A stretch of DNA of 47,664 nucleotides, from assembly GCA_903900845.1 (NCBI GenBank), contig CAIUOU010000117.1:1-47664 (forward strand). The letters are read 5' to 3'. This stretch comes from an uncultured Opitutia bacterium. GTDB taxonomy: Bacteria; Verrucomicrobiota; Verrucomicrobiia; Opitutales; Opitutaceae. The notes beneath the pieces are model-generated. The model was not told where the DNA came from and did no database searches. It saw nothing but the letters and a program-made list of their open reading frames with translations. A program made the position numbers and the translations under genes. Shown here piece after piece: positions 1-8,237 of this stretch (its first letter is position 1; every line of letters begins with the position of its first letter).

Positions 1-324
1 ATCGTGATCATCGAGGGCCTTTGGCCCTGGGTGCGGGGCCGCCTCCGCGGGATGTTCGCGCTGCGGCTCTACCGCGCGACGGACACGGACCTGCGGTTCG
101 CGCGCCGGCTGCATCGCGACGTGCGCGAGCGCGGCCGCCGAGCCAACGACATCACGCGGCAATGGCGCGCGCAGGTCGAACCGATGTTCACCCGACACGT
201 CGCGCCGCAGCGCCGTCACGCCCACGCGGTCCTCGGCGCGAAGCTCACCGCGGCCGAAATCGACCGGTGGGCACACCGGATCCGCGAACTGCACCACGGA
301 AACGGCGGGCGAGGGAAAAGCTGA
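1..324 (+). CDS. Uridine kinase-like protein, C-terminal part (truncated by window edge)
   Basis: The frame is already open at base 1 and ends with TGA at 322-324, so only the last 107 residues are visible. The early segment VIIEGLWPW followed by the charged stretch TDTDLRFARRLHRDVRERGR matches the C-terminal half of uridine kinase/phosphoribulokinase-type P-loop kinases, where a (D/T)xDLRxxRRxxRDxxERGR segment forms part of the lid and nucleoside site. The Walker A motif would lie upstream of the window and cannot be checked. The family phosphorylates uridine/cytidine or related substrates in the cytoplasm; the substrate here is inferred. It converges on the sulfatase whose stop lies 10 bases away. 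Confidence 0.7.
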   Translation: MVIIEGLWPWVRGRLRGMFALRLYRATDTDLRFARRLHRDVRERGRRANDITRQWRAQVEPMFTRHVAPQRRHAHAVLGAKLTAAEIDRWAHRIRELHHGNGGRGKS

Positions 325-333
325 GGCCTGCGC

Positions 334-1782
334 TCAACGCGCGAATTGCCGCAGCCACTCGAGATGGCGGCGCTTGAGGTCGTCGTAAACGGCGGGCTCG
401 ACGGCCGCGAGGTCGCGGGTCTCGCCGAGGTCCGCGTCGAGATCGTACAATTGGAAAATGGTCCGTTCGGCCTGCTGCGCCGCCAAGTCGAAACGGCCGT
501 GATGGTTGTCGATCTGCCCGACGAGCTTCCACTTGCCGTGCAGCGCGCCGCACTGGCCGTAGAGATCCCAGAACTGGTGACGGTCCGCCAGCGGTTCCCG
601 GGCTCCGGAACGGACGTGTGGGATCAGGCTGACGCCCTGCACGGGGAAGCGGCCGTTACGCGCAGGCACCGGCAGGCCGGCCGCGTCCAGCGCGGTGGCG
701 AAGACGTCGTAGTGCGCCGCATTGGCGTCGGAGACGGTGCCGGCGGCGATGACCGCGGGCCAGCGCATCACCGCGGGCACCCGGATGCCGCCCTCGTAGG
801 TCTGGCCCTTGCCGCCGCGCAGAGGACCGTTGTTGGAGGGATAGCTGTGCAGGATGCCGCCGTTGTCGGAGTGGCAGATCACGAGCGTGTTCTCCGCCAG
901 CCCGAGCTCCGCGAGCGTGCGCAGCACGTCGCCGATGCGGGCGTCGGCGTGCGTCATCACCGCGTTGTAGTCGCGCCGGGGCTGGGGCACGCCTTTGCGC
1001 TCGTAGTAAGCGAGCCATTCGGGCCGCGCGGAATCGGCGTCGCGCTCGGCGTTACGCAGCGGGCCGTGCACCGCGTTGAACGCGAGGTAGCAGAAGAACG
1101 GGCGCTCCCGGTGCGCGCGGATGAACCCGATCGCGCGGTCGGCGAAAAGATCCGTCGTGTGCGCACCGGTCGGGACGGGCGCGCCGTTGGTGACGACGCG
1201 CGAGTTGGGGCGGAGCCAGTAAGGGTGGGCGCCGCCGATAAATCCCGTAAACGAGTCGAAGCCCCGCGCCGCGGGCGAATTCGCGGGCTCGTAACCGAGA
1301 TGCCATTTGCCGAAGGCGCCCGTGGCGTAGCCCGCCGCCTTCAGAAACTGCGGGAGCAGCCGAAGATCGGCGGCCAGACGCCGCTCGATCCGAGACTCGG
1401 GATCGTCATCGGCGTTAGCATCACCCGCCGGCCGCGGCGCGGACTTCGCCGCGCGTTTCTTCGCCTTGGCCTGGGTGCGTTCCTCCGAGCGGGGGCCCTC
1501 CGAAGGCCCGCGCCACATGCCGGATGCAAGCGAGTCGAGTCCCGTCATGACCGAAGCGCGCGTCGGGGCGCAGAGCAGGTTGACGCGGAAGCGCGTGAAG
1601 CGCGCGCCCTCGCGGCCGATCGCGTCGAGGTGCGGCGTCTCGAGGTCGGTTTTCCAGAAGCCGGTGGAGTCGCCGTACCCCTGGTCGTCGGTGATGATGA
1701 GGACGATGTTGGGGCGCGCCACGGGAGCGGCGGAGAGAACGGCAAAAAAGGGTAGAGCCAGCAGGGTGAGCAGGCGGATCAT
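334..1782 (-). CDS. Secreted arylsulfatase-type sulfatase (S1 family)
   Basis: The predicted protein has 482 residues. I chose ATG at 1782 because it gives a clean signal peptide (MIRLLTLLALPFFAVLSAAP); the open frame continues upstream but is not protein-like. Metal ligands appear as TDDQG (D32, D33). The catalytic motif is CAPTR with C71, the cysteine that a formylglycine-generating enzyme would convert. GKWHLGY follows, and HSDNGG in the C-terminal half supplies further metal ligands. A charged, low-complexity segment of about 45 residues (Lys/Arg/Ala then Asp-rich) sits after the catalytic helix, around residues 88-135. The family hydrolyses sulfate esters, usually on polysaccharides, outside the cytoplasm. 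It is divergent from the beta-propeller gene at 1890. Substrate unknown. Confidence 0.92.
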   Translation of the reverse strand: MIRLLTLLALPFFAVLSAAPVARPNIVLIITDDQGYGDSTGFWKTDLETPHLDAIGREGARFTRFRVNLLCAPTRASVMTGLDSLASGMWRGPSEGPRSEERTQAKAKKRAAKSAPRPAGDANADDDPESRIERRLAADLRLLPQFLKAAGYATGAFGKWHLGYEPANSPAARGFDSFTGFIGGAHPYWLRPNSRVVTNGAPVPTGAHTTDLFADRAIGFIRAHRERPFFCYLAFNAVHGPLRNAERDADSARPEWLAYYERKGVPQPRRDYNAVMTHADARIGDVLRTLAELGLAENTLVICHSDNGGILHSYPSNNGPLRGGKGQTYEGGIRVPAVMRWPAVIAAGTVSDANAAHYDVFATALDAAGLPVPARNGRFPVQGVSLIPHVRSGAREPLADRHQFWDLYGQCGALHGKWKLVGQIDNHHGRFDLAAQQAERTIFQLYDLDADLGETRDLAAVEPAVYDDLKRRHLEWLRQFAR

Positions 1783-1889
1783 GGAGCAGGGAAATCGAAA
1801 CAGGGAACGCCACGCCGGTCGAGCCGGCCAACCGGGGTTTTGTTTGCCTCGCGCCGCGATGCCCGCACACCTTCGCGCCACCCCGCCCC

Positions 1890-3170
1890 ATGAAGCCGAA
1901 GTTCGTTTTCCTGACCGCCGCCTTGCTTGCCGTCGCCGCCGCGCCACGTGCCGGCGAGAACTGGCCCCAGTTCCGCGGACCCACCGGCCAGGGCGTCGCC
2001 GATGCCACCGGCCTGCCGGTGACGTGGAGCGAAACGGAGAACGTGAAGTGGAAGACACCGCTCAAGGGCAAGGCATGGTCCTCGCCCGTGGTGTGGGGTG
2101 CGCAGATCTGGGTGACCACGGCAACCGAGGACGGCCGCCAGCTCGGCGCGATCGCCGTCGACCGCGAGTCGGGCCGCATCGTGCACGAACTCGCGTTGTT
2201 CACCGTCGAGCAGCCGCAGTACGCCGACAAGTTCAACAGCTACGGCTCACCCACGCCGGTGCTCGAGGCGGGGCGCGTGTACGTGACGTTCGGCTCGGCC
2301 GGAACCGCCTGCCTCGACACCGCGACGGGCAAGTTGCTCTGGGAACGCCGCGACCTCCCGTGCAACCACTGGCGCGGGGCCGGCTCGTCCCCGACGCTGT
2401 GGGAGAACCTGCTCATCATGCATTTCGACGGCGCCGACCACCAATACGTCGTGGCCCTCGACAAGCGCACGGGCCGCGACGTGTGGCGCACCAACCGCTC
2501 GGTCGACTTCCAGGACCTGACGCCCGAGGGGAAGCCGATCCGCGACGGGGACTTCCGGAAAGCATTCTCTTCGCCTCTCGTCATCACCCACGACGGCAAG
2601 CCGCTCTTGATCAGCGCCGCCTCGAAGGCCACCTACGCGTACAACCTGGTCGATGGCCGCGAGCTCTGGCGCGTGGAGGAACGGAAACATCACTCGGGCA
2701 CGGTCCGGCCGGTGGCGGGCAACGGGTTTGTTTACACGGCGACCGGCCTCGCTCGCGGCGAGCTGTGGGCGGTGCGTCTGGGCGGCAAAGGGGTCGTGAC
2801 CGACAGCCATGTCGCGTGGAAGGTCACGCGCAACGTACCCAATCGCCCCTCGCCCGTGCTGACGGGGGACTTGCTGTTCATGGTCGATCAGGACGGCGGC
2901 GTGGTCACGTGCCTCGAGGCGATGACCGGCAAGGAAGTCTGGAAGGAGCGCCTGCCCGGCGCCGGCAGCTATTCGTCGTCGCCCGTGCTGGCCGAAGGAC
3001 GGCTGTATTTCTTCAACGAGAACGGCCACGGCACCGTGATCGAGGCGGGCCGCGCGTTCAAGGTGCTCGCCGCGAACAAGCTCGACGGCGGGTTCATGGC
3101 CTCACCCGCCGTCGCGGGCCGCGCGCTGTTCGTCCGCAGCAAGACACACCTGTACCGGCTGGAGAAATGA
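1890..3170 (+). CDS. PQQ-like beta-propeller repeat protein, secreted
   Basis: The predicted protein has 426 residues with a signal peptide (about residues 1-22) followed by NWPQFRGP, the usual opening of the PQQ-binding-like beta-propeller proteins abundant in Planctomycetes and Verrucomicrobia. Several blades show the G-x-x-x-W tryptophan docking pattern: GKLLWERR, GRDVWRTN, GRELWRVE and GKEVWKER. No quinoprotein dehydrogenase active-site residues or haem motif were seen, so it is probably a binding or scaffold protein rather than a dehydrogenase. It is transcribed away from the sulfatase at 334-1782, with 107 bases between the two starts that must hold both promoters. The precise role is unknown. 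Confidence 0.88.
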   Translation: MKPKFVFLTAALLAVAAAPRAGENWPQFRGPTGQGVADATGLPVTWSETENVKWKTPLKGKAWSSPVVWGAQIWVTTATEDGRQLGAIAVDRESGRIVHELALFTVEQPQYADKFNSYGSPTPVLEAGRVYVTFGSAGTACLDTATGKLLWERRDLPCNHWRGAGSSPTLWENLLIMHFDGADHQYVVALDKRTGRDVWRTNRSVDFQDLTPEGKPIRDGDFRKAFSSPLVITHDGKPLLISAASKATYAYNLVDGRELWRVEERKHHSGTVRPVAGNGFVYTATGLARGELWAVRLGGKGVVTDSHVAWKVTRNVPNRPSPVLTGDLLFMVDQDGGVVTCLEAMTGKEVWKERLPGAGSYSSSPVLAEGRLYFFNENGHGTVIEAGRAFKVLAANKLDGGFMASPAVAGRALFVRSKTHLYRLEK

Positions 3171-3192
3171 GCCGGCGGCGGCCGGGAAGCGC

Positions 3193-3906
3193 TCAATTGG
3201 CCGCAACCACGCGCTGTGCCCAGCGGCCCAGGGGCACCATGAGTGCGCAAAGGACGGCCGGGACCCATGCGCCGCAGACGAGCAACGCGACGGCATCGAC
3301 GAACGGAATGAACGCCAGCAGCCGGCCTACCGACCGGCCGATCTTCGCCGCCGGCGCGCCGGGCAGGTACTCACGCCGCGCGAGCAGACTCAGCACCACG
3401 ATGTAGGCGAAGAGCACCCCGAGCCACGCGAGCAGCGCGGGTGTGACCCCGTGCCCTGGAAGAGAAGCAACTGTGAGCCCCAACAACACGCGGCAGCCGG
3501 CCATGAGCACGACGGATCCGGTCCATCGTTTGTGCGTCCAGTCGTACGCCAGAATGACAACCGCCAACGCGGCCGCCCAAAACGGCGAGGCGCCGGCGAC
3601 GATGAAGAGCCCGAGCCCCGCCGCCATCTGCGCTGTCGCGACCGACGCGGCCGTGGCACGCCGCACCGCTCCGCGCGGGATCGCGCGTTCCGGACGATGC
3701 CGCGCGTCGAACGTGGCGTCGGCCACGTCGTTGAAGGTCGCGCCTCCCGCGTAGACCAGCCAGCCCGCGATCACCGCCAGCCCGAGGGGAACGATCGCGT
3801 GGAAAGGAAACCCCGGCGCGGAAAGCACCAGCGCGGCGAGCACGTTGCCTGCCACCGAGGGAAAGTTTCCCGCCCGGGCGAGATCGAGCCAGACACGCAA
3901 CTTCAT
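3193..3906 (-). CDS. eboC: UbiA-like prenyltransferase of an ebo-type cluster
   Basis: The predicted protein has 237 residues; ATG at 3906 gives MKLRVWLDLARAGNFPS, the normal start for UbiA proteins. The first Asp-rich motif is clear: NDVADATFD, followed by RHRPERAIPRG. The second Asp motif region reads YDWTHKR. About seven or eight hydrophobic segments are visible. UbiA enzymes attach prenyl groups to aromatic acceptors in the membrane. The EboC branch occurs in ebo clusters that in cyanobacteria help carry a scytonemin precursor to the periplasm. It is the last gene of a minus-strand operon, 16 bases after eboE, and converges on the beta-propeller gene. The ebo assignment rests mainly on the two neighbours, which are distinctive. 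Confidence 0.85.
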   Translation of the reverse strand: MKLRVWLDLARAGNFPSVAGNVLAALVLSAPGFPFHAIVPLGLAVIAGWLVYAGGATFNDVADATFDARHRPERAIPRGAVRRATAASVATAQMAAGLGLFIVAGASPFWAAALAVVILAYDWTHKRWTGSVVLMAGCRVLLGLTVASLPGHGVTPALLAWLGVLFAYIVVLSLLARREYLPGAPAAKIGRSVGRLLAFIPFVDAVALLVCGAWVPAVLCALMVPLGRWAQRVVAAN

Positions 3907-3922
3907 CGACCCGGTTGAACTT

Positions 3923-5131
3923 TCAGGCGCGGGCCGCGGCCTGCGCCAGTTCGCGCGACGCGAGCCCGCGCCGCGCAAGCGCATCGAGCGTCCAAGCGTA
4001 CTCCCGCACCAACTGGTCTTCCACCGGCAGCCGGAGCGCGGGCGGCAGAATCTCCCACGTGTACGTTTCCATCTCGAGGTGGGAACAAGATCCGGGCCGC
4101 TCCGCCAGCCAGTCGAGCGCACCCTCCAGATGATCCCGGGTGTCGCGGAACGGCTCGCCCGGCGCCGCATGCAACGGCACGTGGAAATGCACGCGCCATT
4201 CCTCGCCGGCCGGCGGGGGCCCCTGCTCCGCAAGCGCGTCGGGCAGATCGATGAAACGGCGCCTTACCTTTCCGGTCACCGGATCACCCGCGATGACCTG
4301 ATGAAGGTACACCGGCTCGGCAAACGGCGCGAGCGCCGCACGACCGGCGGCGTCGGGCGTCACCCTCAGGGCGGAACTAAGGTGGAGTTTGCTCAGCCGC
4401 AGGCCGGCGCGGGTGAGGCAATCCAGGGCCGGCGCGGCAGACTCGAACTCGACGGCGAGATGGCAGCAATCGTAGTTCACGCCGACGTGGCGCAGGAGCC
4501 CCTCCCGGTCGACGGCGGGCTCGGCGGCGCGCCACGCCTCGAAGAAGGCGACGGTCTCGGCGGTGGTCTCGATCTCGCAGCACGGCTCTGGCTCCAACCC
4601 GAGGTGAAGATCTCGGCCCGTGCGCGCGGCCAGCTCCGCGATGCCCCGGGCGCACTCCGTGAGGCGCGCGAAGATGCGCGCGCGGCGGGCGGGCTCGGCG
4701 GCGACGAACGCCTTGAACGATGCCGGGACGGTGCTGACGCTCGCGGCCGCGCCGGCCGGGGCGAGTTCGGTCAGGAGGGAAAAAAGCCGCAGCGTGTACT
4801 CAACTCGCTCGGGCATGGACCAGTCGGGCGCGTAGACCTGCTCCTTCACCCGGGTCCCGTGGAAGCTGCCATAGGGAAATCCGTTGATGGTGAAAACGTA
4901 GCAGTCATGCCGCTGCAGCCACGCGCGGAACGCGGCCAATTCCGCCGGCCGCGAAAGTTCGTCGGCGGCCCGCCGGCCGAGCCGCAGACCGATCGCGTAG
5001 GATCGGCCCGGCGCCACGCGGCGGCGCACCGGCAACGTGTGGCGTTCAAGCGCGGCGAAAGTCTCGGTCCACGTCTCGCCCCGGTGCACGTTTGTGCAGT
5101 AGGCGAGGTGCAGGCCGTGCGAAAGTTGCAT
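3923..5131 (-). CDS. eboE: Metabolite traffic protein EboE (TIM-barrel)
   Basis: The predicted protein has 402 residues and opens MQLSHGLHLAYCTNVHRGETW, the characteristic N-terminus of EboE. Also typical are FTINGFPYGSFHG around residues 80-92 and TVPASFK, then LGLEPEPCCEIE and VNYDCCHLAVEFE, which look like metal-binding edges of a xylose-isomerase-like TIM barrel. EboE is a cytoplasmic protein of unknown chemistry encoded in ebo clusters. It lies 27 bases after eboB and 16 before eboC, so the three genes are almost certainly cotranscribed. The family call is strong; the reaction is not known. Confidence 0.92.
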   Translation of the reverse strand: MQLSHGLHLAYCTNVHRGETWTETFAALERHTLPVRRRVAPGRSYAIGLRLGRRAADELSRPAELAAFRAWLQRHDCYVFTINGFPYGSFHGTRVKEQVYAPDWSMPERVEYTLRLFSLLTELAPAGAAASVSTVPASFKAFVAAEPARRARIFARLTECARGIAELAARTGRDLHLGLEPEPCCEIETTAETVAFFEAWRAAEPAVDREGLLRHVGVNYDCCHLAVEFESAAPALDCLTRAGLRLSKLHLSSALRVTPDAAGRAALAPFAEPVYLHQVIAGDPVTGKVRRRFIDLPDALAEQGPPPAGEEWRVHFHVPLHAAPGEPFRDTRDHLEGALDWLAERPGSCSHLEMETYTWEILPPALRLPVEDQLVREYAWTLDALARRGLASRELAQAAARA

Positions 5132-5158
5132 CCGCGGAAACGGGCGAAGGCCGCGGCC

Positions 5159-5971
5159 TCAGGGGGCGTCCGCGACGCGGAACCGCGGGCACTGCGAAAG
5201 GAAGCGCACCGGGTTGCGGTAGAGAACGGCGTCGACGAAGTCCTCGCTGTGTCCGCGGCGGCGCATCTCGAGCGCGGTCTTCGGCACGGCAAGCGGGTCA
5301 CTCACACCCCAGTCGCAAGCCGAGTTGAGCCAAATGCGCTCGCGCCCGCAGATCTCCAGCATGTCAACCGCGCGGGGCGGGGACGATTTTGAGTCCGGGT
5401 AGAGGGTAATGCCGGCCCAGAAGCCGCGGTCGAGAACGTGCTGGATCGTGTGTTCCTCCACGTGATCGATGATCACGCGCTCCGGCCGCACGCCGCGGTG
5501 CGAGGAAAGCAGGTCGAGGATGAGACGCGTGCCCTTGAGCTTGTCCTCGAGGTGCGGCGTGTGGACGAGGATCAGCTGGTCGTGGCGCACGGCCAGCTCG
5601 ACGTGGTGCTCGAGGACGGTGAGCTCGTTGCGCGTGTTGCGGTTGAGGCCGATCTCGCCGATGCCGAGGACGTTGGGCCGCTGGAGAAACTCTGGGATGA
5701 GGGCGAGCACGTCGCGGGCGAGCGCGAGGTCCTCCGATTCCTTCGGGTTGAGGCACAACCAGCTGTAATGCGGCAGCAGGAACTTCGCGGCGCGGGCCGG
5801 CTCGTACTCGGTGAGCTGGCGGAAGTAGTCGCGGAAACCCGAGACGGAACCGCGGTCGAATCCCGCCCAGAACGCCGGCTCGCAGACCGCGCGACACCCG
5901 GCGGTGACCATCGCCTGGTAGTCGTCGGTCGTGCGGCTCACCATGTGGCCGTGGGGCTCGATGTAGCGCAT
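5159..5971 (-). CDS. eboB: TatD-family metal hydrolase EboB
   Basis: The predicted protein has 270 residues starting [21 protein letters not shown]. The PHGHM segment supplies the first metal histidines of the amidohydrolase/TatD fold. [11 protein letters not shown] gives the bridging Glu, HTPH the next histidines, IIDHVEEHT another and [15 protein letters not shown] the final Asp. The combination of MxYIxPHxHM with SADWG-like [10 protein letters not shown] is specific to the EboB branch rather than DNA-repair TatD. It starts 7 bases after the small protein gene and is followed by eboE. It probably acts on a small metabolite in the cytoplasm; the substrate is unknown. Confidence 0.92.
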   Translation of the reverse strand: MRYIEPHGHMVSRTTDDYQAMVTAGCRAVCEPAFWAGFDRGSVSGFRDYFRQLTEYEPARAAKFLLPHYSWLCLNPKESEDLALARDVLALIPEFLQRPNVLGIGEIGLNRNTRNELTVLEHHVELAVRHDQLILVHTPHLEDKLKGTRLILDLLSSHRGVRPERVIIDHVEEHTIQHVLDRGFWAGITLYPDSKSSPPRAVDMLEICGRERIWLNSACDWGVSDPLAVPKTALEMRRRGHSEDFVDAVLYRNPVRFLSQCPRFRVADAP

Positions 5972-5978
5972 GGCGGGA

Positions 5979-6320
5979 TCAGCGGCGGCGGGACGGACGC
6001 GCGTTCATGGGAACCGGGGCGCGCCAGGCGCCCAGCGCGGCTTTGCCGGAGGACACGGCCTCCGGCGCGGTCGTGGGATCACTGAGGTGCTCGAGAATCC
6101 GGCGGGCCCGCTCCGGGCGGCCGTCGGCGAGCAGGGCGGCGGCCTCACGCAACGCGGCGCACCGGAAATCCCCCTCTACGCCGTGGCGTTCGACCCGGTC
6201 GAGAAAAGCGGCCACCTCGATGAGTTTGGCGCGCACCGGGATGAAACCGTGGTCGACCACGGCGCCGCCGGATGGAGCGGTCCGTTTGGAACGGGAGGGT
6301 TTCTGGCGAGAGGCGGCCAA
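5979..6320 (-). CDS. Small conserved-looking protein heading the ebo operon
   Basis: The open frame gives 113 residues from a TTG at 6320. A GTG at 6260 would remove the basic, low-complexity first 20 residues and begin at [22 protein letters not shown], which is the protein-like part, so the true start is uncertain. The rest is helical ([23 protein letters not shown]) and ends with an Ala/Arg-rich tail. It is much shorter than EboA as I know it and I do not recognise the family. Seven bases separate it from eboB, so it belongs to the ebo operon and may be a lineage-specific accessory subunit. It is divergent from the cstA-type gene. Confidence 0.65.
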   Translation of the reverse strand: MAASRQKPSRSKRTAPSGGAVVDHGFIPVRAKLIEVAAFLDRVERHGVEGDFRCAALREAAALLADGRPERARRILEHLSDPTTAPEAVSSGKAALGAWRAPVPMNARPSRRR

Positions 6321-6462
6321 GGGCGGGCGCGGGAAAGCGGAACCGAAGCCCCATCACGCGGAAACATCAAGGTTGCATTGGGACAGGGGAGGCGTGCTCT
6401 CTCGGGCCGTTCGCCGTTTCCCCGGGAAACGTCCCGGCGGCCTTCCCGGTAATCCCCGCCCC

Positions 6463-8205
6463 ATGTCGCTCATCCTGTTCCTCGCCGTTTCCGGCGTCGT
6501 GCTCGCCCTCGCCTACCGCTGGTACGGCCGCCTTCTCGCGCGTTTTCTCGAGTTAGACGGCACGGTCCGCACCCCGGCCCATGCGCGGCGCGACGGGCTC
6601 GACTACGAGCCGGCCCGCACGTCCTGGCTGCTGCCCCAGCATTTCTCGGCGATCGCCGCCGCCGGCCCGATCGTGGGCCCGATCCTGGCCGCAACCTACT
6701 TCGGCTGGCTGCCGGCGTGGCTCTGGATCATCTTCGGCGCAATCTTCATCGGGGGCGTGCACGACATGATGACCCTCGTCGCCTCAGTGCGCCATGACGC
6801 GAAGTCGATCGCCGAGGTCGTGCGCCGCTACATGAACCGGCGGTCGTACATCCTGTTCCTAGCCTTCATCTGGATTTCGCTGGTCTACGTGATCATCGCC
6901 TTCGCGGACGTCACCGCGGGAACGTTCGTCCAGAAGGCCTCCGTGGCCGACGCGGCGGCGCCCGGCCCTGCGGTCGCCACCTCCTCGATTCTCTACCTCG
7001 GCCTGGCGATCGCGATGGGCTTCTGCATGCGCCGCTTCGGCCTGGGCGAGGGCAAGGCCCAGCTGATCTTCCTGCCGCTCGTGATGCTCGCGATCATCGC
7101 CGGCCCCCATCTGCCCTTCGACCTCGGGGCGGTCACCGGCAGCGCCCGTCCGCAGCTGCTCTGGGACTACCTGCTGCTGGGCTACTGCTTCCTCGCCGCA
7201 CTTTCGCCGGTTTGGCTGCTGATGCAGCCTCGCGGTGCGCTCGGCGGCTATTTCCTCTACGTGATCGTCGTGGTCGGCGTACTCGGCGTGATCGTGGGTG
7301 GCCTGAGCGGCAACGTGGCGATCGTCGCACCCGCGGTCTCGCAAGCTGACCTGTTCGGGTTCACCGGCGCCACCCCGCCCCTGCTTCCGGTGCTGTTCAT
7401 CACGATCGCCTGCGGGGCGTGCTCCGGCTTCCACTCCATCGTCGCCAGCGGCACGACCTCCAAGCAGCTTGACCGCGAGACCGACGCCCGCGCCGTGGGC
7501 TACGGCGGCATGCTCCTCGAGTCCTTTCTCGCCTGCCTCAGCCTCGCCACGGTGATGATCCTCGCGAAGCCCACCGGCCGGCCCGATCTCACCTACGCCG
7601 ACGGCGTCGGGATCTTCATGAACCAGGCCACCTTCGGGCTGATCTCCGTCGATGTGGCCCGGCAATTCGGCCTCCTGTGCTTTGCCACCTTCGTTTTCGA
7701 CACCCTCGACGCCTGCACCCGCCTCGCCCGTTACGTGATGATGGAACTCACCGGCTGGACCGGCCGCCGCGGGATGATTTTCGCGACCGGACTCACCCTT
7801 TTGCTCCCGGCGCTCGTCGTCAGCCTGCCGCCCGCCGTCGTGGGCGGCCAGCCGTTGCCGGTCTGGCGTGCGTTCTGGAATCTGTTCGGAACATCCAATC
7901 AGCTGCTCGCCGCCCTCGCGCTCCTCGGTGTCACGGTCTGGCTGCACCGGCGGGGCCGGCCCGTTTGGATCACCTTGGGACCGACCATCTTCATGCTCGT
8001 GATGACGCTGTGGAGCCTGCTGATCTCCGTGCAGACCCATCTCGGCCGGGTGCGTACCGGCACCGCCGCCGCGGTGCACCATGTGGAGTTCAGCGTCGTG
8101 GTACTGCTGTCCGCCATGGCGGTCTGGCTCGTGGTCGAGGCGCTCCTGCTCGCCCGCCAGCGCCCGCCGGCCGCGCCGCTTGTCCCCGAGCCCCGCGCGG
8201 CCTGA
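6463..8205 (+). CDS. CstA-family carbon-starvation / pyruvate-type transporter
   Basis: The predicted protein has 580 residues from ATG at 6463. The open frame extends far upstream but that part is Arg/Gly/Ala-rich and not protein-like. The N-terminus carries the CstA hallmark RRDGLDYEPARTSWLLPQHFSAIAAAGPIVGPILA, then GGVHDMMTLVASVRHDAKSIAEV. The middle holds CSGFHSIVASGTTSKQ and a C-terminal bundle with WNLFGTSNQLLAALAL. Many transmembrane helices are evident throughout. Escherichia coli relatives CstA and BtsT take up peptides or pyruvate in the inner membrane; this one is shorter, as is common in Verrucomicrobiota. It stands alone, 142 bases from the divergent ebo operon. The substrate is inferred from the family only. 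Confidence 0.92.
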   Translation: MSLILFLAVSGVVLALAYRWYGRLLARFLELDGTVRTPAHARRDGLDYEPARTSWLLPQHFSAIAAAGPIVGPILAATYFGWLPAWLWIIFGAIFIGGVHDMMTLVASVRHDAKSIAEVVRRYMNRRSYILFLAFIWISLVYVIIAFADVTAGTFVQKASVADAAAPGPAVATSSILYLGLAIAMGFCMRRFGLGEGKAQLIFLPLVMLAIIAGPHLPFDLGAVTGSARPQLLWDYLLLGYCFLAALSPVWLLMQPRGALGGYFLYVIVVVGVLGVIVGGLSGNVAIVAPAVSQADLFGFTGATPPLLPVLFITIACGACSGFHSIVASGTTSKQLDRETDARAVGYGGMLLESFLACLSLATVMILAKPTGRPDLTYADGVGIFMNQATFGLISVDVARQFGLLCFATFVFDTLDACTRLARYVMMELTGWTGRRGMIFATGLTLLLPALVVSLPPAVVGGQPLPVWRAFWNLFGTSNQLLAALALLGVTVWLHRRGRPVWITLGPTIFMLVMTLWSLLISVQTHLGRVRTGTAAAVHHVEFSVVVLLSAMAVWLVVEALLLARQRPPAAPLVPEPRAA

Positions 8206-8237
8206 GCGGCCCGCCGCCTCAAGGACCAGGTCCGCCG

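Noticed and set aside
346-1755. Long plus-strand frame opposite the first sulfatase
   Set aside because: The minus-strand frame has signal peptide and all sulfatase motifs; the plus-strand product is rich in Arg/Gly/Val without domain features, as expected from a GC-rich antisense.
1466-3406. 646-codon plus-strand frame spanning two genes
   Set aside because: It crosses the divergent promoter region and runs out of frame through the beta-propeller gene; its product is Arg-rich shadow sequence.
3845-5392. 515-codon plus-strand frame opposite eboE
   Set aside because: EboE on the other strand is unmistakable; the plus-strand frame has no recognisable domain.
6321-6462. Riboswitch or structured leader before the CstA-type gene
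   Set aside because: GC-rich hairpins can be drawn but no known riboswitch consensus was recognised.
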